Assembly (NCBI GenBank): GCA_900074745.1
Contig: LT598464.1
Coordinates: 575,079 to 639,078, forward strand
Direction of reading: 5' to 3'
Length of the DNA: 64,000 nucleotides
Origin: Lachancea mirantina
Lineage: Eukaryota > Ascomycota > Saccharomycetes > Saccharomycetales > Saccharomycetaceae
This document shows, piece by piece, positions 9,124 to 19,574 of this stretch (its first letter is position 1; the number at the start of each line of letters is the position of its first letter). The notes beneath the pieces are model-generated. The model was not told the origin of the DNA. It worked only from the letters and a program-made list of their open reading frames with translations, and made no database searches. The translations under genes and the position numbers were made by a program.

Positions 9124-11796
9124 CTACTGCATGTAGTTAGCAGGTAAACTGAAATCTCTGTCAAACAGCATATTGTCGAAAAGCTCATCAAAATTCAAAG
9201 CATCTGATGTTATAGGAGGTATGATCGAATCATCCTGGTAAGGCACTATGGGTGTGCTGGCAAGGCCATTGGAATCTAGCCCAATAAAAGCTGGCTCTGG
9301 GAAAAGGGACTGGTCTACAGTTACTTTCGATTTGCCAGCGTGGGGCACACCCGAGCCCACTTTCTCAAGGTTCTCCTGAGATCCTATGTCTCCCACACGC
9401 TGCTCTTGGGTCCTTGTCAAAAGGATAGGCATCGAAGAAGCAAGCGTTTCTATGTCTTCGAATTCAAGGTCGTTGAATAAATTCAGCATACGCGGTACTC
9501 TTTTCTGAAAGGACTCACAATTAGTCTTATCCAAGTTAGCCGGTGGGTATTGTTCCAAATGCCGCCGCAGCGACGCAACGGACGTGTTCTTCATGGTTTC
9601 AACCATGTTTCCGAGGTCAGATAGCACAGACTCATAGACAGAGGGTCGAAATTGATAAACGCGCGCATATAGGTTTCGCTTGTTAAAGCATCTGATACAC
9701 AGTATCAACAGAAATGTGTAGACAAACATGAAGACGTTGTACTTGATGTTTTCGGCTAATTTTCGCAAGGCCTCTCCCCCTCTCAAACTCTCATGTAGAT
9801 CGCATAGGAGCTTGATGTGCTCCCCAATTCGAGGATTGTCGATATGCTTAATACTCCATAGAAGTAATACAAAAGCTCCAGTGGAAAAAGTGTAGAAAAT
9901 CCTATCCAGAAGGTTAGGCACCAAAATGACTTTTTTCCACATGAGAAGAATCTTGGAGGTACTATCGAGAAGCTGTGACCTGTTCTCATCACTCAAATCG
10001 GCAATGTCGAATCTGGACAGATGGTGTGCCTCTGTATTGTCCAACAGGAAACTGCATGTGAACAGACTAACCATGATTACCAGATACAGGTGTTCAAAGT
10101 GAATGTATAGGATATTCACAGCAGCAGAAGCAAGCTCAAATTCTGAAGGTGGCGATTCACGGGATCTGATAATGGCCAGATATTGTTCGTAGGATTGGGC
10201 GCTATAGGCGTACGGCAGCGATTTTTCCCATTCTCTAAGCTCTCGCTTGATCTCAAAAACCCGTTGAATCATTTCATCAAAGAGAACACCATTGGTAGCT
10301 CCAACAGAGAAGAAATATGAGTATATCATATGAGATATCTTTGATAATTTAGTTGAGTAGTAAGATAGTCCAAAATATATGAGCTCAAAGTCGCCCAAAA
10401 GTGAATTCAGTGCCACCGACACAGTCTGGGGTGTTTCTGAATGAGTTGTTTGATTGTCCTGTTTGATATAATACTCGTTTATGAATTCCAGATAGAATTC
10501 GTCCGTTAAAACATCCGTGTCATTCCAATCGAGAAGAGGTTGCTTGGAAAACGACAAACACAATTGGGCATCCAACGAAACGCAACGCGACCATACAGCC
10601 ATCCTTGTAACAGCCTCTGAGTACGGCAGGTTTTTGAAAGACTCCCTTTGATTCAACCCAATGAGCTGTGCAAATCGTACCGCGGTGCAAAAAATGTTGT
10701 AGCCCAATTCGGAGCTTATTTCTGAATTAATATGCTGATACAAGAGGAGCAGGGCTTGTATCGACCTTATACCATCACAAATCAAAGACATTTTATGGAA
10801 ATAGAACATGGAATTCGCCAACGTCTTTTCCTGCAAATCAGAAAGTCTTGCTTCTGTATCTGGTGCGACTGTGTCCCTTGTGAGATATTGATAGTTTTGG
10901 AGGTCATAATTGGTACTGGAACAAAGCGTGATGTTTAAGAGAAGAAGTTCAGAATAAGACATCTTTCCGCCGGCAAAATATCTATCGATTAGTAAGGTCA
11001 ATTCTTCACCACGCATAACGTTAAAGTCGTTTTTAAAAATCACTTTGGCAAATGATTCTAGTACTCCTGAACATTCTGCCCTCGAAGGAAAGGGAAATGG
11101 AGAAGTATTTACAGAGTTGACGTGACTTGGGAGTTCTATGAGCATTTTCATTTTGGCAATATACCATTTGGAAGCACACAACAGCACGTTTTTCAAAGGC
11201 ATGAAAGTCTTCAGCATGTCAGGTGAGGCGTCGGAGTTATTTGGCATAACGGTCAAGGGCTCGTTTGCATCGCCACCGCTTCCAACTGCGGCTTTGCCTA
11301 AAACGGAGGCTGTTTTCTCTTTAAGCCAAATAATTTTTCGACGGGTCAATAAAGAGGTTGTGTATCGTTTACGTTTGACCACTGGAGTTTGCTTCGGGGT
11401 GGCGTTATCATCAGTAGGTAAGTTCATCTCAGATGCCGCTAGCCACTTGATCAGAGTCCCCAGCTGCGCTTCCAAATTGGCCAATTTAATTTCTACCTTT
11501 GAAGGGTTCCCTGTTGGCTCGTGCTGCTGCGAAACACCTACAGGCTTGATACCCGGTTTTGACCGCTTACGATCATTCTCTTGTAATTTCCCATCTTCTA
11601 ATTCTCGTCGTTGTCGCTCAAGTTCATCATGATGGTTAAAAGTGCAAACCATGTTGGATTTGGTGCAATTGTCACATTTCCCGGTGATAGCGTTTATGGG
11701 TCCACATCGTATTTTGCGTCTACGACAGTAATCGCACGCCTTAGAAACTCTTTTCCGACTTCCACCAGAAACTAAGTCCATTGAAGGATCCGCCAT
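9124..11796 (-). CDS. HAL9: Zn2Cys6 transcription factor, HAL9/TBS1 ortholog
   Basis: An 890-residue regulator (S. cerevisiae Hal9 1030, Tbs1 1094). The binuclear zinc cluster is close to the N-terminus with cysteines at about 21, 24, 31, 41, 44 and 51 in CDYCRRRKIRC...CDNC...C. The unusually long spacing after the third Cys is shared by this subfamily. A basic linker and a large fungal transcription-factor homology region follow, ending in an acidic, Phe/Asp-rich tail that could be an activation domain. HAL9 raises salt tolerance by promoting ENA1 expression; TBS1 is linked to thiabendazole sensitivity. The open frame extends upstream to a GTG, but the first ATG is at 11796, with an in-frame stop just before the GTG. 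Synteny corresponds to both YOL089C (HAL9) and YBR150C (TBS1), so this is the single pre-duplication gene. The symbol is given for one of the two co-orthologs. Confidence 0.88.
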   Translation of the reverse strand: MADPSMDLVSGGSRKRVSKACDYCRRRKIRCGPINAITGKCDNCTKSNMVCTFNHHDELERQRRELEDGKLQENDRKRSKPGIKPVGVSQQHEPTGNPSKVEIKLANLEAQLGTLIKWLAASEMNLPTDDNATPKQTPVVKRKRYTTSLLTRRKIIWLKEKTASVLGKAAVGSGGDANEPLTVMPNNSDASPDMLKTFMPLKNVLLCASKWYIAKMKMLIELPSHVNSVNTSPFPFPSRAECSGVLESFAKVIFKNDFNVMRGEELTLLIDRYFAGGKMSYSELLLLNITLCSSTNYDLQNYQYLTRDTVAPDTEARLSDLQEKTLANSMFYFHKMSLICDGIRSIQALLLLYQHINSEISSELGYNIFCTAVRFAQLIGLNQRESFKNLPYSEAVTRMAVWSRCVSLDAQLCLSFSKQPLLDWNDTDVLTDEFYLEFINEYYIKQDNQTTHSETPQTVSVALNSLLGDFELIYFGLSYYSTKLSKISHMIYSYFFSVGATNGVLFDEMIQRVFEIKRELREWEKSLPYAYSAQSYEQYLAIIRSRESPPSEFELASAAVNILYIHFEHLYLVIMVSLFTCSFLLDNTEAHHLSRFDIADLSDENRSQLLDSTSKILLMWKKVILVPNLLDRIFYTFSTGAFVLLLWSIKHIDNPRIGEHIKLLCDLHESLRGGEALRKLAENIKYNVFMFVYTFLLILCIRCFNKRNLYARVYQFRPSVYESVLSDLGNMVETMKNTSVASLRRHLEQYPPANLDKTNCESFQKRVPRMLNLFNDLEFEDIETLASSMPILLTRTQEQRVGDIGSQENLEKVGSGVPHAGKSKVTVDQSLFPEPAFIGLDSNGLASTPIVPYQDDSIIPPITSDALNFDELFDNMLFDRDFSLPANYMQ

Positions 11797-13091
11797 CAAC
11801 GAAAGATCTAAAAGTGTCGGGTGCACATTTCATGTGGAATGACGACTGATGGTCAAAAGAGACATCTTGATGACTATTGGACATGTCCGGGTAATCATGG
11901 ATGGTCACCACCCAATTAAGTCGACTTGAGATGGTTCACAGCAGTTAGGCGCCAGCGAAATTTCAGCGCCGTTGAAATCTAGCCGTGCATCTCCCATAGC
12001 TTCCATTCACAGAGCAATTGGGCGTTTTCATTTGGCAACGAGAGAGAAACCCAAATTTCCAAATGGCTTTTTGAAAGCTTTTAATAAATCAGCAGTGACC
12101 AGAAGATCCCTGGTGTGTTCAAGCTGAAGCTCAGACGACCAATCACAGGTCTCTGCTTCCATTTCTTCGACATGCTTCTTCGCCTTTCTTGGTCTTGTCG
12201 CTATGTCGAAAATCCGGCATTGTCGTAGAACCTTTTGAAAAATCGTACTACCAGAGACAATTGGGCCAAACGTGTGTCGAGCTTCTCGGCCTAATTCCGA
12301 GCTCCTAGCCTAACCCCAATGGCGGGATATGCGCGGACCCTTCAGCGACGAATCCTTTATAGTTGGTTTCAATTTATTTTGGTGATGTGCTTTTGTACGA
12401 ATTATTACAACACTCTCCTCAAAAATCGGCCACCAAAATGCGACAGACGTCCACTAAAATCCCTCAAAACCGTTCTCCTGTAAGCTCCATACTTTCCTGG
12501 ACTCCACTACTGGATAATTCGAGTCCCGTTAAAATCTTACTGATGTCACTTTGTACTAAACTGTCATATTCCCCATATCTCCCCATAAGCGGCTTCCACA
12601 CACAACTTGGGTCCGCCAAATCCTATTTACATCTAAAATCCCTCCTCTGAATTGCACCATAGCGCCATCTGCTTCCAAACTGCTTCAGCATAAACTCGAT
12701 TTCCACGTGACTCGTATTGTCATCACTTTATACGAAAACCCCATTTACATTTCTCCGGCGGCTAACAAACGCGACTTTGAACTCACCAAACCAAACAAAG
12801 AAACAAGAGCCCTTCCTTCATGTGAATTGTTTTCATAATGCTCACTCACGCTGGCCTGGCTCGTTACATATTCGTTGACGTTGATATCTCTTAGGCTTGT
12901 CTTTCGTCACTTTGTTGTCACATGCCCCACATCGTGGATGAAATGCACCCATATTTTATCTAATAAATTAATAATCTGAACAAAAACAAGAATCTCGTAT
13001 TGCATGATATCGCCAAGTTAATCTGGATAAGAACGGAGATGAGGCCGGAGATGAGACTAAACCATGGACCAACCACTTTTTGAGAGTCGCA
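11797..13091. other. long divergent intergenic region HAL9/TBS1-APD1
   Basis: About 1.3 kb with no gene I can support; it holds two divergent promoters. A 95-codon open frame near 12363-12650 starts with TTG and matches nothing I recognise. A short ORF at 13064-13132 overlaps the APD1 start (see findings). No tRNA or snoRNA box pattern was seen. Confidence 0.5.
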
Positions 13092-14006
13092 ATGTTGTCG
13101 AGACTGCTCGGATTCGGTGGTTCGCTGTCTAAGAAAGATTTGGGGAAGATTGAGGAAGTTGTGGAGGTCTGTAGCGATGATTGTGGTGCATGTTCGTATG
13201 ACGATAACGCAGAGGTGTCGAAAGCCGAGGCCAATTACTCTAAATTGAAGATCGATATGGATGGGGCGTTGTTTGGAAGTTCCAAGAGCTCCAAAGTTCA
13301 TTTCATAGTGCCCACTTCGCAGACAGACTGGGCACACGACGCGTGCAGTGAGAAACGCGGCAGTGTTCAAGACAAACTGGCAACCTGGATTGATAACAAC
13401 AAGAGCAAGTTTACGAAGACCAAAGCCGCTGGCGACGTGTTACGCTGCAGTGTGTCGTCGTTGCCCATCGATATCATGGACCTGGATGTGATGCGGGGCG
13501 AGAAAAACAACATTTTGGTATTGCCGCACTTCCTGTGGATCCAAGACGTGAAAGCGACGCAAATTGGGTCCCTATTGGATGAGTACGTACCACTTTTGGT
13601 GGACAACAAACGCGACGAGCTTTTAAGCAAAGAAAACGTCATTGAGGCCAAACAAGAATCGTTTATGTTCCTGTGTTCCCACAAGACGCGTGACAAACGT
13701 TGCGGTGTCACTGCACCCGTATTGAAGCGGTTTATGGACCAGGAATTGCAAACTCATGGCCTGTACCGAGACGCGTCGGATTTTTCACCCAATGGGGCGA
13801 CTGTGGCGTATATAAATCACGTTGGAGGTCACAAATTCGCCGCAAACGTTGTCATATACTTGCGGAAATCGCATTCTATGGTCTGGCTCGCGAGGGTGTC
13901 TCCGAAGCACGTCAAAGCTATCGTTGACAACATTATTCTGCCCGACACACCGAAATTGCCATGGCCCGAGAAAGTTCGCTGTGTGGAAAAATATGGAGAG
14001 TGGTGA
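13092..14006 (+). CDS. APD1: thioredoxin-like [2Fe-2S] protein Apd1 (sucraseferredoxin-like)
   Basis: A 304-residue protein (S. cerevisiae Apd1: 316). Apd1 is a cytosolic thioredoxin-like ferredoxin with an unusual Cys2His2-ligated [2Fe-2S] cluster, linked to hydroxyurea and copper/iron sensitivity and to actin patch distribution. The ligand set is visible as Cys195 (FLCSHKTR), Cys204 (DKRCG), His243 and His247 (NHVGGHKFAANV). The spacings of 9, 39 and 4 equal those in the S. cerevisiae protein (C207, C216, H255, H259). An N-terminal Cys-rich stretch (CSDDCGAC) is also shared. The ATG at 13092 is taken; the open frame reaches back only to a TTG. A short out-of-frame uORF overlaps this start. 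It converges on MPD2 with a 40-base gap. Synteny corresponds to YBR151W next to TBS1. Confidence 0.93.
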   Translation: MLSRLLGFGGSLSKKDLGKIEEVVEVCSDDCGACSYDDNAEVSKAEANYSKLKIDMDGALFGSSKSSKVHFIVPTSQTDWAHDACSEKRGSVQDKLATWIDNNKSKFTKTKAAGDVLRCSVSSLPIDIMDLDVMRGEKNNILVLPHFLWIQDVKATQIGSLLDEYVPLLVDNKRDELLSKENVIEAKQESFMFLCSHKTRDKRCGVTAPVLKRFMDQELQTHGLYRDASDFSPNGATVAYINHVGGHKFAANVVIYLRKSHSMVWLARVSPKHVKAIVDNIILPDTPKLPWPEKVRCVEKYGEW

Positions 14007-14046
14007 GACTCGTTTATAAATCAGATATAGTGCGCTAATGGTGCAA

Positions 14047-14784
14047 TTAGAGTTCATCATGGGGCTGATCCCGTTGCAGAAGTCGCTCGACGATTTTCAA
14101 CTTGAAAGGAATGTTGTGGGTTTGCAAGTGGGGCGCGTCGTTGTTCTGCATGATACTTCTGAGTTTATCATTTTCTAGAGTCAGATCTTGGATATTTTCG
14201 ACGTATTCACGAGTATTATCACACTGCAAATCTAAACCGCACGCTTCTCCACCAAGAACCTTATCAATCAATTCGTTCTCTTCATGATCTTTGATAACTT
14301 GGTTAACAAATTTGGTTAGATTTGGCAATTCCCTGCTTCCTTCAAACTCAGCGACTCGATCCAAGTCTAAGTGCCAGGCGGGATTGTGAGACCTGGACAA
14401 AAATGTTTTAAAACGGGCCCATAACGAATGTGGTGGTGCACCACCACTGACGGAAGCTTCTTCTTTATCTTCGGTAGTAATCTTAACAGGTCTAATCACT
14501 TCAACCATGGGGAAACCAGGCAATCTGTGGCAAATCGTAGAGCCAAACGTTTCACATTCGACTTCTAAAAATGTCACATTGGAATTGGCATAAGCTTCAC
14601 TCAATTCTTCGAACACAGGTGCCAATCTTTTGCAATGTGAGCACCAATTAGTGTAATATTTAACAACCGTGTAATTACCACTATTCACAGTATCGTAAAA
14701 GAAGTCCAGAGAATGAACATTAAACACTTGAGCCGCAACAAAAACTGGGCATATCAGGGCCAAAAGAGCCGCTCTTATGTACAT
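14047..14784 (-). CDS. MPD2: ER protein disulfide isomerase family member
   Basis: A 245-residue secretory thioredoxin (S. cerevisiae Mpd2: 277). Mpd2 is an ER-lumen member of the PDI family that can replace the essential functions of Pdi1 when overproduced and interacts with calnexin. A hydrophobic signal peptide covers about residues 1-18. The thioredoxin domain carries the active site TNWCSHCKRLAP with Cys48 and Cys51. The protein ends in the canonical yeast ER-retrieval signal HDEL. The C-terminal third has two further cysteines in GEACGLDLQCDN. Orientation and position beside the HAL9-type gene follow YOL088C-YOL089C, although APD1 from the other track lies between them here. The downstream S. 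cerevisiae neighbours (DUF1, ADH1) are absent, so conserved synteny ends at this gene. Confidence 0.93.
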   Translation of the reverse strand: MYIRAALLALICPVFVAAQVFNVHSLDFFYDTVNSGNYTVVKYYTNWCSHCKRLAPVFEELSEAYANSNVTFLEVECETFGSTICHRLPGFPMVEVIRPVKITTEDKEEASVSGGAPPHSLWARFKTFLSRSHNPAWHLDLDRVAEFEGSRELPNLTKFVNQVIKDHEENELIDKVLGGEACGLDLQCDNTREYVENIQDLTLENDKLRSIMQNNDAPHLQTHNIPFKLKIVERLLQRDQPHDEL

Positions 14785-14934
14785 TTTCTTGGTGACCTTT
14801 CCGTCTATTCTAAGTGATTAGTTAGCCAAATGGCGAAATGGCGAAGATGGGATGGAACTCGTCCAATACGACTATCAACATATTGGTCCATTAATGCTTA
14901 AACAACCTATATAAGACGAAGATATCGACATTTC

Positions 14935-17238
14935 CTAGTCGTCGGTCATTTGAAATTCGGTGAGATATTCGCTTGGATCCATTTCCATTAACTCTAGAAA
15001 AGCCTTGTTGTATTCGTCAGTTGCCTCGGTACTCATGGATTTCATAATTTCATCGGAAAAATCTTCTGGTCCCATTTGAGACCAATTGTGTGCGATTTCC
15101 ACTTGAGTTCTAGTTTGTAGTCCAACCTGAAACACGGCTCTGTTGACCCTTTCGAGTGCCATTGTCGTTACAAAGACGTGAGATCTCCATAAGACGCGAG
15201 CCATGTTATCACATTCGGGTTTCAACATCTCGTCAAAAATGGAACAGAACTTGTTGAAAACTCCTCGAAACGAGAAAAATTGACCGTCAGGTACTTCAAG
15301 AGTGGTCAAATCCAAGTCGAAGATGCCTTCGTCTGTAGAAACGATCAGTCCCTTTTCGAATAAAGTCACTTTGTAGAAAAGAAGTCCGTATAACTCGGTC
15401 AAAGCTCTGAAAGGTGCAGAGTTTAGCAGCAACACGGACAAATTCGTATAAGGCGTGAGATATCGGTATTTGCCATAGATCATGGTTGAATGTAGTTTCC
15501 GATCCATTTCAAAACAGCCTCTAACCGTTGTAACCGCTAGCGAAATGGACAAAATCACGTATTTGATAAATCCGTTTTTCGTCGCGGTCTTCATCTGGCA
15601 TTCCAGCATCCTTGTTAAACTGAAACAGTTTGCGACTATGGCCAGCAATTGGGATAAAATGGAGATATCGAACAAGTCGACCTCTTGGATCAAATCGACA
15701 TCTGTGTAGTAACGAATGGGCCGGAAATGCTTTTCGATGAATGTGGTCAGGTTCGAGACGAGGTGGACAATTTGAGGAGTTTCATTTTTGTCGTAAAGTG
15801 TATGCATGGTCTTACGGGCAATGTGGAGATAGTTTCGGAGCAGGCCCTCGCGAGTCTTGGATTCGCAGGGCAGTCTGTTGTCATCATAACGGCAAGAGTC
15901 AATGATCAAGGGGAAACCTCTATCAAAGGAGACATTTACATCCGCAAACAAAATCCAGTACCACATGGAGTGTAACGTTTCAATTCTGGTACCGCCTCGT
16001 AGTTCTTCATTGGCGTACAAGTTATCTATGTCCATGTGCATTCCCAGCGAAAGCGCGGTAGCGCATAAATTGGACACCAACCCCCACATTTGAGCACAAT
16101 TTTTCTCAATGTGGCCATTGTACAGTTTGAGAATATAAAGCATGAGTAGGAACTGCACACGCTCAACACACGAGGTTTCAATCGCATACCAACCGCACAG
16201 GAAAGTTATCAGTCGCTCGAATGAAGGCGGTATGTCGGTCTTGTAGTAAGTTAAGCACAGCACAATGAGCACAATGGCGGGGGCATAAATGGTCTTATCA
16301 TTGCCCGATAGAAGCATGACAATAGGTTTACCTTGGACCGATGCATCCGTAGGCAAGTACCCTGGTACAAAACAGCGCTCGAAATCGGCCATTACTTTGG
16401 CCTCGTCTAAGACATGGTAGTGGTCGTGTAGCGGGCTCTGGAAGAAAAGTTGTAAATGGTCTTTGATAGTGTCGAAAGTCGGCAAATCCGCGACAACCGC
16501 ATCCAGAATCGAACCTGAAAGTGGTTGCTCTAGCAAGGCTTGATCAAACGTGAAAGGTTGCCCTTGGACAACTTTCCAAGTTTCAACTTCGTTTTGCACC
16601 CTTTGCCACACTTTGTTGTACTCATAGATAAATTGCTCTCCAGAGGCCAACATTGCGGCTCCAATCGAAGTGGCTCCACGTAACACGATCCCACCTTGTA
16701 CGTCTTTAAGCGTGCGAAACGAAAGGAGCTTGTTACCATGGCCGCAACTGGGGTTTATACTATTGTGATCCATCCCCATTAACGTTGTCGTTACCGGGTC
16801 GCACTGGAGGCCACTGCACGAAGTGGCAGCTGCGCTGCCGATGCTACTGCCACCGCTCGCGGTACTGCCCGAACTCGCCACGCTACCGGGGAGCCCGTGG
16901 CCATCCGGTTCGTACGGAACAGCATCTACGGCCGTATCTGCGCAATCGTCTAGCGTCGTGGACGCTAGTACTCGTTCGAGTTCCCGGATTCTTTTCATGA
17001 GCGCCACGTTCGGACTGCCACTGAAAAGCTCTTCGGAGGTCAACTGGAAGTTGAACCCGTCTGTGTAAAAACATTCAGGTAACTTACGCGCTTTACAGGA
17101 CCCGCACATTGGTTTTTGCTGGTCACATTTCAATTTTCGCTGTCGACAAAACGTACAAGACCTTACCGTCTTACGTCGACGACGAGCCCCAGCTGACTCT
17201 ATTTCTAGATTAAATTTATCTTTGCGAGCTATACCCAT
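14935..17238 (-). CDS. YRR1: Zn2Cys6 multidrug-resistance regulator, YRR1/PDR8-type
   Basis: A 767-residue zinc-cluster factor (S. cerevisiae Yrr1 810, Pdr8 701). The cluster CTFCRQRKLKCDQQKPMC has cysteines at 28, 31, 38, 45, 48 and 56; the run KCDQQKPMC is almost identical in Yrr1. Further shared blocks are VLIVLCLTYYKTDIP, ERVQFLLMLY, a WYWILFADVNVSFDRGFPLI segment and TLFEKGLIVSTDEG. A Ser/Gly/Ala-rich low-complexity linker lies near residues 115-140. Yrr1 and Pdr8 activate transporter genes such as SNQ2, YOR1 and AZR1 after drug exposure. In S. cerevisiae YRR1 (YOR162C) is head-to-head with DDP1 and PDR8 (YLR266C) is next to NEJ1. Here the gene has the same orientation relative to DDP1 but is 19 kb away across an accessory block. 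Family is certain, orthology likely. Confidence 0.82.
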   Translation of the reverse strand: MGIARKDKFNLEIESAGARRRRKTVRSCTFCRQRKLKCDQQKPMCGSCKARKLPECFYTDGFNFQLTSEELFSGSPNVALMKRIRELERVLASTTLDDCADTAVDAVPYEPDGHGLPGSVASSGSTASGGSSIGSAAATSCSGLQCDPVTTTLMGMDHNSINPSCGHGNKLLSFRTLKDVQGGIVLRGATSIGAAMLASGEQFIYEYNKVWQRVQNEVETWKVVQGQPFTFDQALLEQPLSGSILDAVVADLPTFDTIKDHLQLFFQSPLHDHYHVLDEAKVMADFERCFVPGYLPTDASVQGKPIVMLLSGNDKTIYAPAIVLIVLCLTYYKTDIPPSFERLITFLCGWYAIETSCVERVQFLLMLYILKLYNGHIEKNCAQMWGLVSNLCATALSLGMHMDIDNLYANEELRGGTRIETLHSMWYWILFADVNVSFDRGFPLIIDSCRYDDNRLPCESKTREGLLRNYLHIARKTMHTLYDKNETPQIVHLVSNLTTFIEKHFRPIRYYTDVDLIQEVDLFDISILSQLLAIVANCFSLTRMLECQMKTATKNGFIKYVILSISLAVTTVRGCFEMDRKLHSTMIYGKYRYLTPYTNLSVLLLNSAPFRALTELYGLLFYKVTLFEKGLIVSTDEGIFDLDLTTLEVPDGQFFSFRGVFNKFCSIFDEMLKPECDNMARVLWRSHVFVTTMALERVNRAVFQVGLQTRTQVEIAHNWSQMGPEDFSDEIMKSMSTEATDEYNKAFLELMEMDPSEYLTEFQMTDD

Positions 17239-17649
17239 GATGATCTTGGAGGCGAATAGCGGTAATAAATTGGGTGGCGAACCTGCGCTGCAGTGGTTGG
17301 TAGAATTCCAAACTCATCGGAGTCGAAGATGGCTTTATTACAACAATAATAGTGGTTAAGGAATGTCCGCCTTAGAACCGAGAAGGAATTATAAGGGTCT
17401 TGTGTCGTGCATGGTGACGATGTACTTTCGGAACTCGGAAGCGTTAAAAAGAAAAGCTGAGATCGTGATGTACGGGAGAGGTCGTTTAGTTTTACGAATA
17501 TCGCTCTACACGCACATCAATAAAGCTACGATCAGGGTATGTTACAGAGGTGCGCCAGCGTCGAAGGTCGAAAGATTCCAGGTTGCTCCTTTGGGGTTTG
17601 CCGTCGTCGGTAGCCAGTTCTCCTACAGATTGAAATCCTTTCGTTCGGT

Positions 17650-17690
17650 CCTTTTACAGTCATCGCGGTCACGTGACAGTGCCACGACAC
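17650..17690 (+). repeat. fragment of dispersed LTR-like repeat (TCACGTGA block)
   Basis: Contains CAGTCATCGCGGTCACGTGA, a variant of the block found at eleven or more sites in the window. Only the core block is recognisable. Confidence 0.45.
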
Positions 17691-18204
17691 TCTTCCTCGC
17701 CATCTTCTTCAAGGGTCAACCGGTTAGGCATCAACACTTCAACCATGTCAGCAGTGATTTCCGAACTAGACGGCATCAAGCTTCCTGCTTAGTATAGACG
17801 TATAATGGAACTTCAACAAGGTTTGAGTTTCACTGGCGAAACAATTTCTTCAAAAAACAAAACATTAGAAGCATGGCGCGCTCGGTGCTATTGAAATATT
17901 TATGCTGAGGTAATGCGAACACATTTTATTACGGTAGTAGCAGGGTACCTTGCAGCGTTTGTTTCGCTTTGCCATTCACCATATTCAAATACGAAAATTA
18001 AGAGCTTTATCATCCAAGAGTAGCGCAGGAAGACAGAAACCAGAAATTCAGAATGGCCTTTTCATATAATGAACTTTGCGCACTTTTTTCCCTGCGCGTT
18101 TCCTTGTATCACAAATACGCTTGAAGAACTCTAAATTGAGGAAAAGGGCAGGCTCCCGCCTTGGAATTGAGGAAGTGAGGTCGGCATTCACTTGTGGCTT
18201 TCGT

Positions 18205-18390
18205 ATGATATTTACTCTTTTGATAGTGCCCGTGGGCGGGTTTGTGTTGCTGTACTTTTTTTATCCTTTCCCTCTCAAGCTTGATGAGCAGTATCAATCG
18301 ATTTGCAGCATAATTATTGCGCCCACATGTACCTATTCAATAGCTACAGCCGTCTGGTACTTCTGGAATTGCAAAAAAACGGGTTTCTGA
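18205..18390 (+). CDS. possible small two-helix membrane protein (61 aa), unproven
   Basis: The first ATG in this frame gives 61 residues with two hydrophobic segments (about 2-21 and 31-52) and a polar C-terminus with a Lys-Lys pair. The layout is reminiscent of small ER assembly proteins such as Vma21, but no diagnostic residues match, so no function is assigned. The open frame extends upstream without an ATG to 18076. It sits inside a repeat-rich desert and could be chance. Conservation in a related genome or a transcript would decide. Confidence 0.2.
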   Translation: MIFTLLIVPVGGFVLLYFFYPFPLKLDEQYQSICSIIIAPTCTYSIATAVWYFWNCKKTGF

Positions 18391-18714
18391 GCTCGATCTT
18401 GGCGAACCCGATTCAGAAAAAGTCTGAAACTGGAGCAGCAATGGGATAAAAAGAGGCCTGAAATTTGTGTCATACATCTTTATACCACCACGTTCATGGT
18501 TGGTCTTGCATGTGTATTTTCCTTCTTTTATTAATGAGATTTACCACCAACGGTGGGCTACAGATTCTTGAACCGTTGATTAAATTCGTTCTCAGTTGGT
18601 CTGACTAATGAGGCAGACAAGGACTTGAGTACTTGTCTCTCCGTATCTTTCTTGGCTCCATGAGCATCACTGAAATCATCTGATGTCCTTGGCCTCATCT
18701 TAAGTTCCGCCTTA

Positions 18715-18800
18715 TTTTAATCCGTCGTCGTGATCACGTGATACTGAGACGACAATATCCTATCTCGCTATCTCCTTCCGACAAATTCAGAGGAAAGTAT
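18715..18800 (+). repeat. LTR-like repeat fragment
   Basis: The block CGTGATCACGTGATACTGA is followed by a CTATCTCGCTATCTCC stretch that matches the 3' part of the better preserved copies at 19266 and 62821. Confidence 0.5.
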
Positions 18801-18920
18801 TGAGCTGCATCGACTAGCTTCAGAGTCTACCACTAGTTAGATCTGTTGGGGATCACTAACGTCGGTGACTGATAGTTTTCCAAATCGATATTTAAGTTCT
18901 TTCTTATACTGAGGTTTACC

Positions 18921-19345
18921 AGAATCGGTGGTCGGCATTTTTCCTAATTGTTCAGCCGTGTCGTTCATAGTTGATCTTCATAAAGAAAATCAGATATTCA
19001 GTATTTATATATCTCCGTGTTTGATACCATGACCATATCATAAGTGGTCAGGTCGTCTACTTTTCTACAGGTTTCGCCGTATCTATTGTTTTCGATATCT
19101 TACCTGCAATGAGTGTTCGTAAATATTTTCCTCTTGTTCCATTTATCTTACCAATGCCGGCAGGTCTTAATTTAAAGTGACGGTTTCATGTCCATCTTCA
19201 ACATTTCCTTCATCTTGAAACCCTTCTGTAGATTCCTATCCAATTCAACCATAATTCTTATTTGATTCTGTCATTGTGATCTCGTGATCTTGTAATTGGG
19301 ATAATTCAAGTCGACGATAGCACATCTCGCTTTTTCTCCCCCACT
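18921..19345 (+). repeat. decayed LTR-like element, copy 1
   Basis: Contains the ordered blocks that define the family: AATCGGTGGTCGG head (18923), TTCATAGTTGATC (18963), TATTTATATATCTCCGTG (19002-19019), then 250 bases later TTCTGTCATTGTGATCTCGTGA (19266-19287) and a CTCGCTTTTTCTCC end. Order and spacing match other copies. No gag or pol coding sequence adjoins it. Confidence 0.6.
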
Positions 19346-19574
19346 ATCTTCATTGAGCTTTGACCGACTTCAACACTGCGGCATCCCAGCTGTAAGTATC
19401 GATAACTTGTACATGGTATGACTGCTTGGGACTCATCAAATCTTTGATTGAGGTACGTTTTTCGTATATTGTGGGACGCCGATGTGATGGCGCTTGTCTA
19501 AGACTCCTTATAACATTTTTGGGACATTGCTTTCTACCCTAGGACCTTTCAATTGACGCCATAAGGCTTATATG

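Noticed and set aside
17363-17797. 144-codon plus-strand ORF
   Set aside because: ATG start but no recognisable domain, odd composition for a yeast protein, and it overlaps a fragment of the dispersed repeat.
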